Source: Caproicibacterium argilliputei
GTDB taxonomy: Bacteria > Bacillota > Clostridia > Oscillospirales > Acutalibacteraceae
Direction: 5' to 3'
NCBI RefSeq assembly: GCF_029211325.2
Contig: NZ_CP135996.1
Span: 682,001-746,000 of the forward strand
DNA length: 64,000 bases
Shown here in pieces: positions 50,489-59,931 of the stretch. Position 1 is the stretch's first letter. Each line of letters starts with the position of its first letter. Under the pieces are notes generated by a model that had not been told where the DNA came from, did not search any database, and saw nothing but the letters and a program-made list of their open reading frames with translations. Position numbers and translations under genes: made by a program.

Positions 50489-52006
50489 TTACTGTGCAAG
50501 CAGATGAAAGCTGTCTTTCAAATTGCCGTACAGCTTGCTGTAAATCCGGTAAAAATGCTCATACTGCGGCACGTTTTCCGGAATCGGTTCGCAGGTCTTG
50601 TCCTTAGACAGGAAGCGCTTGCAGGCTTCCGGTACGCTGGGGTACATTCCTACGCCCACACCGGCGAGAATGGCAACGCCCAGAGCCGGCCCTTCCGACT
50701 GTACCGTGTTGACCTGGCAGTTGTAAACATCGGCGAGCATCTGCCGCCACAGAGGGCTGGTTCCGCCGCCGCCGCACGCCATCATCTCGTCAATGTGCAC
50801 GCCCATTTCCTGAAGCACTTCGTAACAGTCACGCAGGGAGTAGGTGACGCCTTCCATCACTGCGCGCAGCAGGTCGCGCTTGGTGTGGATGCCGGACAGA
50901 CCGATAAACGCACCGCGGCAGTCCGGATCCAGCAGCGGAGAGCGCTCGCCCATCAGATAAGGCAGGTACAGCAGGCGGTTTGCGCCGATGGGCACATTCT
51001 TTGCTTCCTGATCCATCAGATAGTAAGCACCGACACCCATGCCCTTCGCGGTGGCGACTTCTTCCTGACAGAAGTTGTTGCGGAACCAGCTCAGCGAAAG
51101 CCCTGCGGCGAGTGTGCAGCCCAGTACCAGCCAGCAGCCCGGCACCGCGCAGCAGAATGTGTGGACGCGCCCCTTCGGGTCAATGGAAACTTTAGAAGTG
51201 TGCGCGTAAACCACGCCGCTGGTGCCAATGGTGGTGAAAGCGCTGCCGTCGGTGACAATGCCTGTACCGACTGCCGCGGCGGCATTGTCTGCCGCACCGC
51301 CGACCACCGGTGTGCCGGCGGCAAGTCCGGTCTGCGCCGCAACTGTTGGCAGCACTTCGCCGGTGACTTCGGGGGATTCATACACCTTTGCAAGCAAAGC
51401 AGGGTCAATGTCCAGCTTCTGCAGAATCTCTTCGCTCCACTGCCGCTTCGGCACATCCAAAAGCTGCATACCGGAAGCGTCGCTGACCTCGGTGGCAAAA
51501 ACGCCGGTCAGCACAAAGCGGATGTAATCTTTCGGAAGCAGGATATGTTTGCAGCGCGCGTAGTTTTCCGGCTCATGGTTGCGCACCCACAGAATTTTGG
51601 AGGCGGTGAAGCCGGTGAGCGCCGGATTTGCGGTAATCTGAATGAGCCGCTCGCGACCGACGCGCTCGTAAATTTCGTCACATTCCTTGCCGGTGCGCCC
51701 ATCGCACCAGATGATGGCGGGGCGGATGACTTCATTATTTTCGTCCAGCATAACCAGACCGTGCATTTGGCCGGAAAGGCCGATGCCCTTGACATCCTGC
51801 CCTTTTACACCGGACTTTTTGAGTACCTCGGTCAGGGTTGCCAGCACCGCGTGCTTCCAGTCCTCTGGGCGCTGCTCTGCCCAGCCGTTCTGCGGCTGGT
51901 ACAGGGGATATTCCTCGCTTGCGCTTACAATTACGCGGCACTCCTCGTCAAACAGAACCGTTTTTGTTGCGGAAGTACCGATGTCAATACCAATCAGATA
52001 CTGCAT
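50489..52006 (-). CDS. xylB: FGGY-family sugar kinase, xylulokinase type
   Basis: The 505-aa protein starts MQYLIGIDIGTSATKTVLFD. It has GIGLSGQMHGLVMLD (XylB hallmark GQMHG), IIWCDGRTGKEC, YLPYLMGERSPLLDP, and the ATP-site motif MMACGGGGTSPLWRQMLADV. It phosphorylates xylulose or a similar pentulose. It is in the same direction as the LacI gene 75 bp upstream and faces the isomerase operon, so together they form a pentose or deoxysugar pathway. Confidence 0.9.
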   Translation of the reverse strand: MQYLIGIDIGTSATKTVLFDEECRVIVSASEEYPLYQPQNGWAEQRPEDWKHAVLATLTEVLKKSGVKGQDVKGIGLSGQMHGLVMLDENNEVIRPAIIWCDGRTGKECDEIYERVGRERLIQITANPALTGFTASKILWVRNHEPENYARCKHILLPKDYIRFVLTGVFATEVSDASGMQLLDVPKRQWSEEILQKLDIDPALLAKVYESPEVTGEVLPTVAAQTGLAAGTPVVGGAADNAAAAVGTGIVTDGSAFTTIGTSGVVYAHTSKVSIDPKGRVHTFCCAVPGCWLVLGCTLAAGLSLSWFRNNFCQEEVATAKGMGVGAYYLMDQEAKNVPIGANRLLYLPYLMGERSPLLDPDCRGAFIGLSGIHTKRDLLRAVMEGVTYSLRDCYEVLQEMGVHIDEMMACGGGGTSPLWRQMLADVYNCQVNTVQSEGPALGVAILAGVGVGMYPSVPEACKRFLSKDKTCEPIPENVPQYEHFYRIYSKLYGNLKDSFHLLAQ

Positions 52007-52080
52007 ATACTCAGCTCCTTCTAAAAAATTAAATATAAAATTATTTGGATTTCTGCGATTTGAAAGGGAGAAACGGCAGG

Positions 52081-53109
52081 CTAACGCAGAAAGCTTTCCC
52101 GAATCACAATCTGGTTTTCCATCAGAATGCGGTCCTGCTTGGGCGGCGTGCCTGTCAGCAGATACTGGTAAGCGGTCTGTACGGAATCGTAGCCCTGCCG
52201 GAACGGCTGCTGGTCGATGGCGGCCTGCACAATGTTTGCCTGCATCAGCTCCCGTACCGGTGGCGTGGCGTCAAAACAGACGATTTTCGGAGGGGACTCC
52301 CGGCGGAAATCCTGTACCGCGCGGCAGACACCGTACACACCGGCGGCGGCAAGAAACAGCGCATCGATTTCCGGATTTGCGTGCAGCATCCGCTTGGCGT
52401 TTTCGTACCCGATGATGTCGTCATCTTCCGTGGTTTCCAGTTCAGAAAGGGTAAAACCGGGGCAGCTTTTTTTCATCACTTCGCGGAAACCAGCAATGCG
52501 CTGGTTGTGACCGAGCACCTTTAAAGAGCCGGTCAGAATGCCGAGATGGGCGGTTCCGCCGGTTAGCAGGCGCAGCATACCGCAGGCAACCCGTCCGCCC
52601 GCGGCGTAGTCGCTGCCAATGTAGCACAGGCGGCGGCTGCCCTCAATGTCGGTGTTGACCGTGACCACCGGCGTACCTGCATCGGTCAGGGCGTTGATTT
52701 CGTCGGCGATAAGCGGGCTGTTGACCGGCGTCAGAACCAGCGCGTGCAAGTCTTTGGCAAGGGTGCGCATTTCTTCGGCAAGGCGCACGTCGTTGTAACC
52801 TTTGCGGGTGTGCAGCCGTACCTGCACGCCGAAGTCCGCCAGTTCCTTTTCCGCAGCGCGCACGCCGCGGATGACTTCCTCAAAAAAAGGGTTGCCCTCC
52901 GAGCAGAGCAGAACGCCGATGGTATAGGATTTTTTGCGTGCAGCGAGCGCTTTGCCAGCCATGTTGGGCTGGTAGCCGAGCTGCTTTGCAACCTGCCGCA
53001 CCAAAGCGTCCTTTTCCGGGGAAACATGACCCCTGCCGTTCAGAACGCGGTCGACGGTTCCGCGGGAAACGCCGCTTAGTTCGGAAATCTGTTTGATGGT
53101 GACTGCCAA
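52081..53109 (-). CDS. LacI-family transcriptional regulator, 342 aa
   Basis: TTG 53109 follows AAGGAGGTG by 6 nt and gives (M)AVTIKQISELSGVSRGTVD, the LacI HTH, with VLNGRGHVSPEK. A periplasmic-binding-like domain follows (YTIGVLLCSEGNPFFEEVIR). Two identical-type operators (53124 and 53248) flank the divergent promoters, so it probably represses itself with the kinase and the isomerase operon. Confidence 0.93.
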   Translation of the reverse strand: MAVTIKQISELSGVSRGTVDRVLNGRGHVSPEKDALVRQVAKQLGYQPNMAGKALAARKKSYTIGVLLCSEGNPFFEEVIRGVRAAEKELADFGVQVRLHTRKGYNDVRLAEEMRTLAKDLHALVLTPVNSPLIADEINALTDAGTPVVTVNTDIEGSRRLCYIGSDYAAGGRVACGMLRLLTGGTAHLGILTGSLKVLGHNQRIAGFREVMKKSCPGFTLSELETTEDDDIIGYENAKRMLHANPEIDALFLAAAGVYGVCRAVQDFRRESPPKIVCFDATPPVRELMQANIVQAAIDQQPFRQGYDSVQTAYQYLLTGTPPKQDRILMENQIVIRESFLR

Positions 53110-53123
53110 GGGAACACCTCCTT

Positions 53124-53137
53124 TGTGCGCGTGCACA
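53124..53137. promoter_or_regulatory. LacI-type operator 1
   Basis: TGTGC-GCGT-GCACA, a perfect inverted repeat between the regulator's promoter and its start codon. It shares the TGTGC-N4-GCACA form with operator 2. Confidence 0.8.
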
Positions 53138-53147
53138 TTTCCCTATT

Positions 53148-53176
53148 ACTATAAAATAGACGGTGCGGTTTGTCAA
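53148..53176 (-). promoter_or_regulatory. Promoter of the LacI-kinase transcript
   Basis: TTGACA (rc of 53171-53176), a 17-bp spacer and TATAGT (rc of 53148-53153), just upstream of operator 1. Confidence 0.85.
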
Positions 53177-53208
53177 ATAAAATTTTTGAAAAATATCGTC
53201 GATTATTC

Positions 53209-53237
53209 TTGACAATTTGCTTCCTGCGTGTTAGGGT
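53209..53237 (+). promoter_or_regulatory. Promoter of the DUF4867-isomerase operon
   Basis: TTGACA, a 17-bp spacer and a poor -10 TAGGGT; a TATAAA lies 2 bp further but at non-ideal spacing. Operator 2 lies directly downstream. Confidence 0.65.
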
Positions 53238-53247
53238 ATAAATGAAC

Positions 53248-53263
53248 TTGTGCACGGGCACAA
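53248..53263. promoter_or_regulatory. LacI-type operator 2
   Basis: TTGTGC-ACGG-GCACAA, the same TGTGC-N4-GCACA form as operator 1, near the expected transcription start of the isomerase operon. Confidence 0.8.
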
Positions 53264-53313
53264 AAAGTTGGTTCAGACCGTGTATTTCACGCTAACGAAA
53301 CAAGGAGGATGAC

Positions 53314-53934
53314 ATGGAGATTCAAAAGCTCGATGCTCCGGCGTTCGTTCCATACGGCCGGGTGATTTCGGATTTTGACTGCGCGGCGCTGCAGAATGCA
53401 ATGGAGCAGCTCACAGCCCCCAGCAATGTGATTTATGAGCCGGGCATTCCCGCTCTGGAAAATCTGTCGGTTGCACAGGAAATTTCCGAACGGCTCTTCG
53501 GCGGGCTGCCGACACAGGTCGGCTACTGCAACGGCGAAAACCACCAGCTGGACGCTGTGGAGTATCACCGCAGCAGTGAGATTAACTATGCCGCGACAGA
53601 CCTGATTCTTCTGCTTGGCAGACAGCAGGATATTGACCCTGCAACCCATCAGTATGATACGGCAAAGATGGAGGCGTTTCTGGTGCCGGCCGGCACCATG
53701 CTGGAAGTGTACGCCACCACCCTGCACTACGCGCCTTGTAGCGTGAACGGCAAGTTCCGCTGTATGGTGGCCCTGCCCAAGGGCACCAATGAGCCGCTTA
53801 AGTTCACACCGAAAAAATCCGGAGAGGACGCGCTGCTGTTCGCACAGAACAAGTGGCTGCTGGCCCACCCGGAAAGCGGTTTGGACAAAGATGGAGCGTT
53901 TCTCGGACTGACCGGAGAAAATCTGCGCGTTTAA
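53314..53934 (+). CDS. DUF4867-family protein, 206 aa
   Basis: MEIQKLDAPAFVPYGRVISD followed by a cupin-like beta-rich body (VEYHRSSEINYAATDLILLL, MEAFLVPAGTMLEVYATTLH, HYAPCSV) matches DUF4867, a ureidoglycolate-lyase-like cupin fold usually found beside sugar isomerases and kinases. It is likely a sugar epimerase/mutarotase-like or accessory enzyme (inference). ATG 53314 follows AAGGAGG. Confidence 0.75.
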   Translation: MEIQKLDAPAFVPYGRVISDFDCAALQNAMEQLTAPSNVIYEPGIPALENLSVAQEISERLFGGLPTQVGYCNGENHQLDAVEYHRSSEINYAATDLILLLGRQQDIDPATHQYDTAKMEAFLVPAGTMLEVYATTLHYAPCSVNGKFRCMVALPKGTNEPLKFTPKKSGEDALLFAQNKWLLAHPESGLDKDGAFLGLTGENLRV

Positions 53935-53980
53935 GCGCAGCGATGCATTACAAAAAGCAGATAAATGGAGGTAACCCTTA

Positions 53981-55468
53981 ATGCAGAATATTCCTGAGGT
54001 AAAACTGGGACTCATCGCGGTCAGCCGCGACTGTTTCATCATTTCCCTTTCCGAGCGCCGCCGCGCTGCCGTAAAAGCAGCCTGTGCAAAGAAGAACATT
54101 GACGTTTACGAAGCAAAAACCACTGTCGAAAATGAAATTGATATGCAGAAAGTGCTGGAAGAGGTCAAGGCACAGGGCTGCAACGCGCTGTGTGTGTTCC
54201 TCGGCAACTTCGGCCCGGAAACACCGGAAACGCTGATTGCCAAGTACTTTGACGGTCCGGTCATGTATGCTGCCGCAGCAGAGGAAACCGGCAAAGACCT
54301 GATTAACGGTCGCGGCGACGCTTACTGCGGTATGCTCAACTGCTCCTACAACCTCGGCCTGCGCCATCTGGATGCATACATTCCGGAGTATCCGGTCGGC
54401 ACAGCAGACGAAGTGGCGGACATGATTGCTGACTTTGTGCCGGTTGCCCGTACGCTCATCGGTGTTTCCAATCTGAAGATTATTACATTTGGCCCGCGCC
54501 CGCAGGATTTCTTTGCCTGCAATGCGCCGATTCAGCCGCTGTATGATTTGGGCGTTGAAATCCAAGAGAACAGCGAGCTTGACCTGTTGGTTGCTTACCA
54601 CGCACACGCAAACGACAAGCGCATTCCCGAAGTCGTGGAAGACATGGCGAAGGAACTGGGCATGGAGGGCAACACCTACCCCGACCTGCTGCCGCGCATG
54701 GCACAGTTTGAGTTGACTCTGCTCGACTGGGCAGAAGAGAACAAGGGCGCGCGCAAGTACGTTGCCTTTGCAGACAAGTGTTGGCCGGCATTCCCGAAAG
54801 AGTTCGGCTTTGAGCCGTGCTACGTCAACAGCCGCCTGGATACCCGCGGCATTCCGGTGGCCTGCGAAGTTGACATTTACGGCGCACTTTCCGAGTATAT
54901 CGGCCTGTGTGTCACCCAAGACCCGGTTACGCTGCTGGATATCAACAACTCCGTGCCGGCTGACCTCTATGAAGAGGACATCAAACCCAAATTCAACTAC
55001 AAGCTTCATGATACATTTATGGGCTTCCACTGCGGCAATACCCCGAGCTGCAAGCTTTGCGCGGGCCGTGCCATCAAGTATCAGCTCATTCAGAACCGTC
55101 TGCTCGAAAACGGCGAAAAAGCGGACTTTACCCGCGGCACGCTGGAGGGCGACATCGCACCCGGTCAGATTACATTCTACCGCCTGCAGGGCACAGCCGA
55201 TGGCCAGCTGCGCAGCTATGTGGCAGAGGGCGAAGTGCTGCCTGTGGCAACCCGCAGCTTTGGCGGCATTGGCATCTTCGCCATTCCGGAGATGGGTCGT
55301 TTCTTCCGCCATGTTCTGGTCGGAAAGCGCTATCCGCATCACGGCGCGGTTGCGTTCAGCCACTGCGGCAAGGCGCTGTACAGCATTTTCCAGTATCTTG
55401 GCGTAAAGGACATTGCGTACAACCAGCCTGCCGGTATGCCGTATAAAGACGAGAACCCGTTTGCTTAA
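53981..55468 (+). CDS. L-fucose/L-arabinose isomerase-family protein, 495 aa
   Basis: The protein starts MQNIPEVKLGLIAVSRDCFI. It has the FucI/AraA fold pattern, including NLKIITFGPRPQDF, CEVDIYGALSEYIG, NNSVPADL, and HCGNTPSCKLC in the C-terminal metal-binding part. It interconverts an aldose and a ketose. The substrate is not resolvable, but pairing with a xylulokinase-like kinase suggests a pentose or 6-deoxyhexose. ATG 53981 follows GGAGG. Confidence 0.88.
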   Translation: MQNIPEVKLGLIAVSRDCFIISLSERRRAAVKAACAKKNIDVYEAKTTVENEIDMQKVLEEVKAQGCNALCVFLGNFGPETPETLIAKYFDGPVMYAAAAEETGKDLINGRGDAYCGMLNCSYNLGLRHLDAYIPEYPVGTADEVADMIADFVPVARTLIGVSNLKIITFGPRPQDFFACNAPIQPLYDLGVEIQENSELDLLVAYHAHANDKRIPEVVEDMAKELGMEGNTYPDLLPRMAQFELTLLDWAEENKGARKYVAFADKCWPAFPKEFGFEPCYVNSRLDTRGIPVACEVDIYGALSEYIGLCVTQDPVTLLDINNSVPADLYEEDIKPKFNYKLHDTFMGFHCGNTPSCKLCAGRAIKYQLIQNRLLENGEKADFTRGTLEGDIAPGQITFYRLQGTADGQLRSYVAEGEVLPVATRSFGGIGIFAIPEMGRFFRHVLVGKRYPHHGAVAFSHCGKALYSIFQYLGVKDIAYNQPAGMPYKDENPFA

Positions 55469-55524
55469 CGGCTGTCTTTTCCTTTTGATTACAACTCTTT
55501 TTCTTTCTTCATAATTTTCACCCA

Positions 55525-55558
55525 AAGCCGCCGCTCTTGCAATAGAGCGGCGGCTTTC
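55525..55558 (+). terminator. Terminator of the isomerase operon
   Basis: AAGCCGCCGCTCT and AGAGCGGCGGCTT perfect 13-bp arms followed by TCCTAT, a weak T tail. The stem is very stable. Confidence 0.7.
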
Positions 55559-55629
55559 CTATGCGCGGGTGTACATTTGCGCCTGTGGTATACTGGAAGA
55601 TAGCAATACATAAAAAAGGGGAACCGGCA

Positions 55630-57624
55630 ATGGCAGAACAAACGGCAATGACTTCCGTGGGCATTTTGGCGCACGTGGATGCGGGAAAAACCACGCTTTC
55701 TGAACAGATTCTTTACCAGACTGGCGCCCTGCGGCAGGCAGGACGGGTTGACCGGCAGAATGCATTTCTGGACGATACGGACATCGAGCGCCGGCGCGGC
55801 ATTACCGTCTTTGCAGAGCAGGCGTCCTTTTCGATTGGAGAAAGGCGCTTTACGCTGTTGGACACGCCCGGCCATGCGGATTTTTCCGGCGAAGCCGAGC
55901 GGTGCCTCAGCGTACTGGACTGTGCGGTGCTGGTGCTCAGCAGCGTAGAGGGGATTCAGGCACATACGCGCACGCTTTGGCGGCTTTTGCGGGAACGGCG
56001 GATTCCTACCATGCTGTTTTTTAATAAAATCGACCGCCCCGGTGCCCGACCGCAGGAAGTGCGGCAGGCTTTTGCCAAACAGTTTGGCGTGCCGTGCGTG
56101 GACTTTTCAGACGGGCTGCAGCCGGACGGTGCCATGCTTGACGTGCAGGTGCAGGCTGTGGCGGAACTGGACGATATCCTGTTGGAAACATATTTGGAGA
56201 AGGGGTATCAGCCCGCGCTGTGGCTGGAACGGGTGCGGGCACTTTTTGCGCGCGGCGCAGTGGTTCCGACTTTTGCAGGGGCGGCGCTTTCCGGTGAAGG
56301 GGTGGCAGGCTTGCTAAACGGCTTGGCGCTGCTTTCCGCACCACCGCAGGGCACGGCAGACGCGCCGTTTCAGGCGAAAGCGTATAAAGTACGGCACGAC
56401 AGCGGCGGCCGCGTGGTGTTTTTGCGGGTACAGAACGGCGAACTGCACCCCAAGGATTTGCTGCAGGTGCCCGGGGAAAATCCGGATGCGGAAAAATGCA
56501 ACGAACTGCGCGTGTACCAGGGAAATCGGTTTGTGCTTGCACCCAAAGCCGGACCGGGAGCGTTCTGTGCGGTGACCGGTGTGCAGGGACTTTCTCCCGG
56601 CGATACCGCCGGTGTCGGTGCGGCACATGGCGAAGCGTACCGACTGCAGCCCATGCTTTCCGCACGGGTGCTGTTTGCGGAAAGCGTTTCTGCAGGACAG
56701 GTACTGACGTGTTTTCGGGAGCTGGAGGACGAGGAACCGCTGCTGCACGTCCGTTGGAACGAGCCGCTGCGGGAATTAGAAGTGCAGGTCATGGGTAAGG
56801 TACAGTTAGAGGTGCTGGCGCAGCTGGCACAGGAGCGGTACGGGCTGACGGTTCGCTTCGGCGCGTGCAGAATCCTGTACCGGGAAACCATCGCCGCGCC
56901 GGTGGTTGGGTGCGGCCACTTTGAACCGCTGCGGCACTACGCGGAGGTGCACCTGCAGCTGTGCCCCGGAAAACCGGGCAGCGGCATCACGTTTGAGAGC
57001 TGCTGCCCGCAGGATGTGCTGGCAGGGAACTGGCAAAATCTGATTGGCACCCATGTGTTGGAAAAAGAGCACCGCGGGGTGCTGACCGGTGCGCCGCTGA
57101 CAGATGTGCGGGTTGTGCTGCTTTCGGGCAGGGCGCACCTGAAGCATACGGAGGGCGGCGATTTTCGTGAGGCAACCTACCGCGCGGTGCGGCAGGGATT
57201 GATGCAGGCACAGAGTGTTTTGCTGGAGCCATGGTATGCTTTTGCCGCGGAGGTTGACTTTGCACAGTCCGGCAGGGTACTGTCGGATGTGCAGCGGATG
57301 CACGGTACCTGCGAGCCGCTGCAGGAAAGCGGCGGACGTGCGCTGTTGCGCGGTGCGGCACCGGTATCGGAGATGATGGAGTATCCGGCACAGCTGACTG
57401 CCTTTACAAAAGGGCAGGGCAGCATGACACTGGCATTCGGCGGCTACCAACCGTGCCACAATACCCAGCAGGTGGTGCGGCAGGCGGCGTATGAGCCGGA
57501 GCGCGATGTGGAAAATACACCGGATTCCGTGTTCTGTTCGCACGGTGCGGGATATCCGGTGAAGTGGCAGGATGCGCCCGGTAAAATGCATTTGCCGGTT
57601 GAAACAGCTGCTGCTTCTGTTTAA
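55630..57624 (+). CDS. Tet(M)/Tet(O)-like translational GTPase, 664 aa
   Basis: ATG 55630 follows AAAAAGGGG. EF-G-like G motifs: GILAHVDAGKTTL (G1), RRRGITV (G2), DTPGHADF (G3), NKID (G4). The tail has the RPP-type domain IV/V features (AGNWQNLIGTHVLEKEHRGV and MGKVQLEVLAQLAQERYGL). Length is close to tetracycline ribosomal protection proteins (~640 aa). It lies outside the well-conserved Tet(M) group in sequence as far as I recall, so real tetracycline protection is unproven. It is a lone gene in a chromosomal setting. Confidence 0.85.
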   Translation: MAEQTAMTSVGILAHVDAGKTTLSEQILYQTGALRQAGRVDRQNAFLDDTDIERRRGITVFAEQASFSIGERRFTLLDTPGHADFSGEAERCLSVLDCAVLVLSSVEGIQAHTRTLWRLLRERRIPTMLFFNKIDRPGARPQEVRQAFAKQFGVPCVDFSDGLQPDGAMLDVQVQAVAELDDILLETYLEKGYQPALWLERVRALFARGAVVPTFAGAALSGEGVAGLLNGLALLSAPPQGTADAPFQAKAYKVRHDSGGRVVFLRVQNGELHPKDLLQVPGENPDAEKCNELRVYQGNRFVLAPKAGPGAFCAVTGVQGLSPGDTAGVGAAHGEAYRLQPMLSARVLFAESVSAGQVLTCFRELEDEEPLLHVRWNEPLRELEVQVMGKVQLEVLAQLAQERYGLTVRFGACRILYRETIAAPVVGCGHFEPLRHYAEVHLQLCPGKPGSGITFESCCPQDVLAGNWQNLIGTHVLEKEHRGVLTGAPLTDVRVVLLSGRAHLKHTEGGDFREATYRAVRQGLMQAQSVLLEPWYAFAAEVDFAQSGRVLSDVQRMHGTCEPLQESGGRALLRGAAPVSEMMEYPAQLTAFTKGQGSMTLAFGGYQPCHNTQQVVRQAAYEPERDVENTPDSVFCSHGAGYPVKWQDAPGKMHLPVETAAASV

Positions 57625-57734
57625 AATTCCAAAGCAGGAAACGGGAGAATCAGGGAGAAAAGCAGAGGAAATCCGCTTGTTATCCTGTGCATTTTTAAAA
57701 AATCCCAGTAATTTGACGATTTTTTCAAAAAACA

Positions 57735-57763
57735 TTGACAGAATGCAGAATACACACTATTAT
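57735..57763 (+). promoter_or_regulatory. Promoter of the polyamine ABC operon
   Basis: TTGACA, a 17-bp spacer and TATTAT. Transcription would begin near 57770. Confidence 0.88.
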
Positions 57764-57769
57764 ATCATT

Positions 57770-57964
57770 TGTTGCGTTTGCATCTGACGAATACTTGGCG
57801 CTGTTTTGCTGCCGCAGAAATTCCGGAGGGAACTGCTTGATTTCCGTCCGGTTTCGACTGCGAAAAATCCTTTGCGGGGCGCAGCAAAGACACAGCACCG
57901 GGGGTAGCGTTTAACCATGCCTGGCTCAACGTAACTAAATTACCGCAAAGGGGATGCATCTCTA
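57770..57964 (+). other. 195-nt untranslated leader of the polyamine ABC operon
   Basis: A long GC-richer leader with hairpin potential (CCGGA ... TCCGG around 57822-57852) and a purine-rich RBS region. I do not recognise a riboswitch class and see no terminator in it. The stretch 57625-57734 is AT-rich and holds nothing I can name. Confidence 0.4.
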
Positions 57965-59119
57965 TTGGAACAAGAACCAATCATTTCGCTCCGGGACATT
58001 GCTGTTTCGTTTGACGGCGAGCCGGTCCTGCAGAATCTGAACCTCAAGATTCGTGACGGTGAGTTTGTCACACTGCTGGGGCCGTCCGGCTGCGGAAAAA
58101 CAACCACGCTGCGCATTATCGGCGGGTTTGTCACGCCTGACCGGGGCGATGTCTTTTTCAGCGGAAAAAGAATCAACGATATGCCTGCGTACAAGCGTGA
58201 GGTTAACACCATCTTTCAGAAGTACGCGCTGTTTCCGCATTTGAATGTTTACGACAATGTGGCGTTTGGCATGCGGATTCACAAAAAGCCGGAAAAGGAA
58301 ATCCGCACGGCAGTGAAGCAAATGCTGGAGCTGGTGAACCTGCGCGGGTACGAGCACCGCGGGGTGGAGCGCCTTTCCGGCGGGCAGCAGCAGCGCGTTG
58401 CCATTGCGCGCGCCTTGGTAAACGACCCCAAGGTGCTGCTGCTGGACGAACCCCTCGGCGCATTGGACATGAAACTGCGCAAGGATATGCAGGTGGAACT
58501 GAAAAAGATTCAGCAGCAGACCGGCATCACGTTCCTGTTTGTCACGCACGACCAGGAGGAGGCGCTTTCCATGAGCGACACCGTGGTGGTGATGGAGGGC
58601 GGCTTCATTCAGCAAATCGGTACGCCGCAGGACATTTACAACGAACCGCAGAATGCGTTTGTTGCGGACTTTATCGGGGAGTCCAATATTTTGGACGGCG
58701 TGATGCATGAGGATTATCTGGTGGAATTTGCGGGCTGTAAATTCCGCTGTGTGGACACCGGCTTTCGTAAAGACGAGCCGGTGGACGTCGTGATTCGTCC
58801 GGAGGACATCGATGTGGTCGCACCGGAGAAAAGCCCCCTGCACGGTGTGGTTACTAACGTAACGTTTAAAGGCGTGCACAATGAAATTATTGTGGATGTG
58901 GCAGGTTTTAAGTGGATGATCCAGTCCATTCACTATACCGGCGTGGGGGAGCATATCGGTTTGGAAATCGAGCCGGATGACATTCACATTATGCACAAAT
59001 CCAGCTATTCTGGTTCCTTTGGAGATTACAGTACGTTCAGCGATGAGATGGAGGAGGACATTCAGATTTCTGAAGAAGTCGAAGAAGCGGAGGAAGCACG
59101 GCAGGAGGCAGACGAATGA
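57965..59119 (+). CDS. potA: Polyamine ABC transporter ATPase (PotA)
   Basis: TTG 57965 starts (M)[19 protein letters not shown]. The ATPase has Walker [13 protein letters not shown], the signature [16 protein letters not shown], Walker [12 protein letters not shown] and H-loop VTHDQEEA, then a C-terminal TOBE domain ([12 protein letters not shown]). The C-terminus is rich in Glu ([13 protein letters not shown]). It energises uptake of spermidine/putrescine with PotBCD. It overlaps potB by 4 bp. TTG is preferred because a nearby ATG is in another frame. Confidence 0.93.
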   Translation: MEQEPIISLRDIAVSFDGEPVLQNLNLKIRDGEFVTLLGPSGCGKTTTLRIIGGFVTPDRGDVFFSGKRINDMPAYKREVNTIFQKYALFPHLNVYDNVAFGMRIHKKPEKEIRTAVKQMLELVNLRGYEHRGVERLSGGQQQRVAIARALVNDPKVLLLDEPLGALDMKLRKDMQVELKKIQQQTGITFLFVTHDQEEALSMSDTVVVMEGGFIQQIGTPQDIYNEPQNAFVADFIGESNILDGVMHEDYLVEFAGCKFRCVDTGFRKDEPVDVVIRPEDIDVVAPEKSPLHGVVTNVTFKGVHNEIIVDVAGFKWMIQSIHYTGVGEHIGLEIEPDDIHIMHKSSYSGSFGDYSTFSDEMEEDIQISEEVEEAEEARQEADE

Positions 59120-59931
59120 AAGCAAAGAAAGCGCTGCTGCCGTACCTTGTCTGGATGGTTCTTTTTACCGTGGTGCCTATGTTGATGGTGCTTTACTTCG
59201 CCTTTACCGACAAAAGTGGACACTTTACCTGGGAAAATATGCAGCAGGTGGGGCAGTACAGCAATGTGTTTCTGCGCTCCATCTGGCAGGGGGCGCTGGC
59301 AACGGTGATCTGCCTGGTGCTCAGTTACCCGCTGGCGTACAGCATTGCGCACCGCAAGCTGAAAACGCAGAACGTGATGATTATGCTGGTCATGCTGCCC
59401 ATGTGGATGAACTTTCTGCTGCGGACGTATGCTTGGATGACACTACTGGAGGATAATGGCATTCTCAACAATCTGTTTGTTTCGCTGGGCCTGCCGCGGC
59501 TGCATATGATTAACACAGCCGGCGCGGTTGTGCTGGGCATGGTCTATAATTATATTCCGTATATGATTCTTCCGCTGTACACGGTGCTTACAAAAATTGA
59601 TAATTCCATTCTGGAGGCGGCACAGGACCTCGGTGCCAGCCGCGCGCAGGTGTTTTGCAAGGTTACGCTGCCCATGAGTATGCCGGGCATGATTTCCGGT
59701 GTGACGATGGTGTTTGTGCCGGCGGTCAGCACCTTTATCATTAGCAAAATGCTCGGCGGCGGCGGGAACCTGCTGATTGGCGACGTGGTGGAAATGCAGT
59801 TTCTCGGTTCCGCTTACAACCCGAACCTCGGTTCTGCAATTTCACTGGTGCTCATGGTGCTCATCATGATTTGCATGGGCATTATGAACCAGTTTGACGA
59901 CGGCGAAGAGAAAGGGGCGGTGATGATTTGA
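59116..59931 (+). CDS. potB: Polyamine ABC permease (PotB)
   Basis: The 271-aa protein has about six helices and the permease EAA loop ([16 protein letters not shown]). [20 protein letters not shown] is typical of PotB. It overlaps potA and potC by 4 bp, so it is translationally coupled. Confidence 0.92.
   Translation: MKAKKALLPYLVWMVLFTVVPMLMVLYFAFTDKSGHFTWENMQQVGQYSNVFLRSIWQGALATVICLVLSYPLAYSIAHRKLKTQNVMIMLVMLPMWMNFLLRTYAWMTLLEDNGILNNLFVSLGLPRLHMINTAGAVVLGMVYNYIPYMILPLYTVLTKIDNSILEAAQDLGASRAQVFCKVTLPMSMPGMISGVTMVFVPAVSTFIISKMLGGGGNLLIGDVVEMQFLGSAYNPNLGSAISLVLMVLIMICMGIMNQFDDGEEKGAVMI

Noticed and set aside
53978..55525. A 515-codon minus-strand frame opposite the isomerase
   Set aside because: Shadow of the sugar isomerase gene; no RBS or domain.
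57962..59125. A 387-codon minus-strand frame opposite potA
   Set aside because: Shadow of the ATPase gene, whose Walker and signature motifs are intact on the plus strand.
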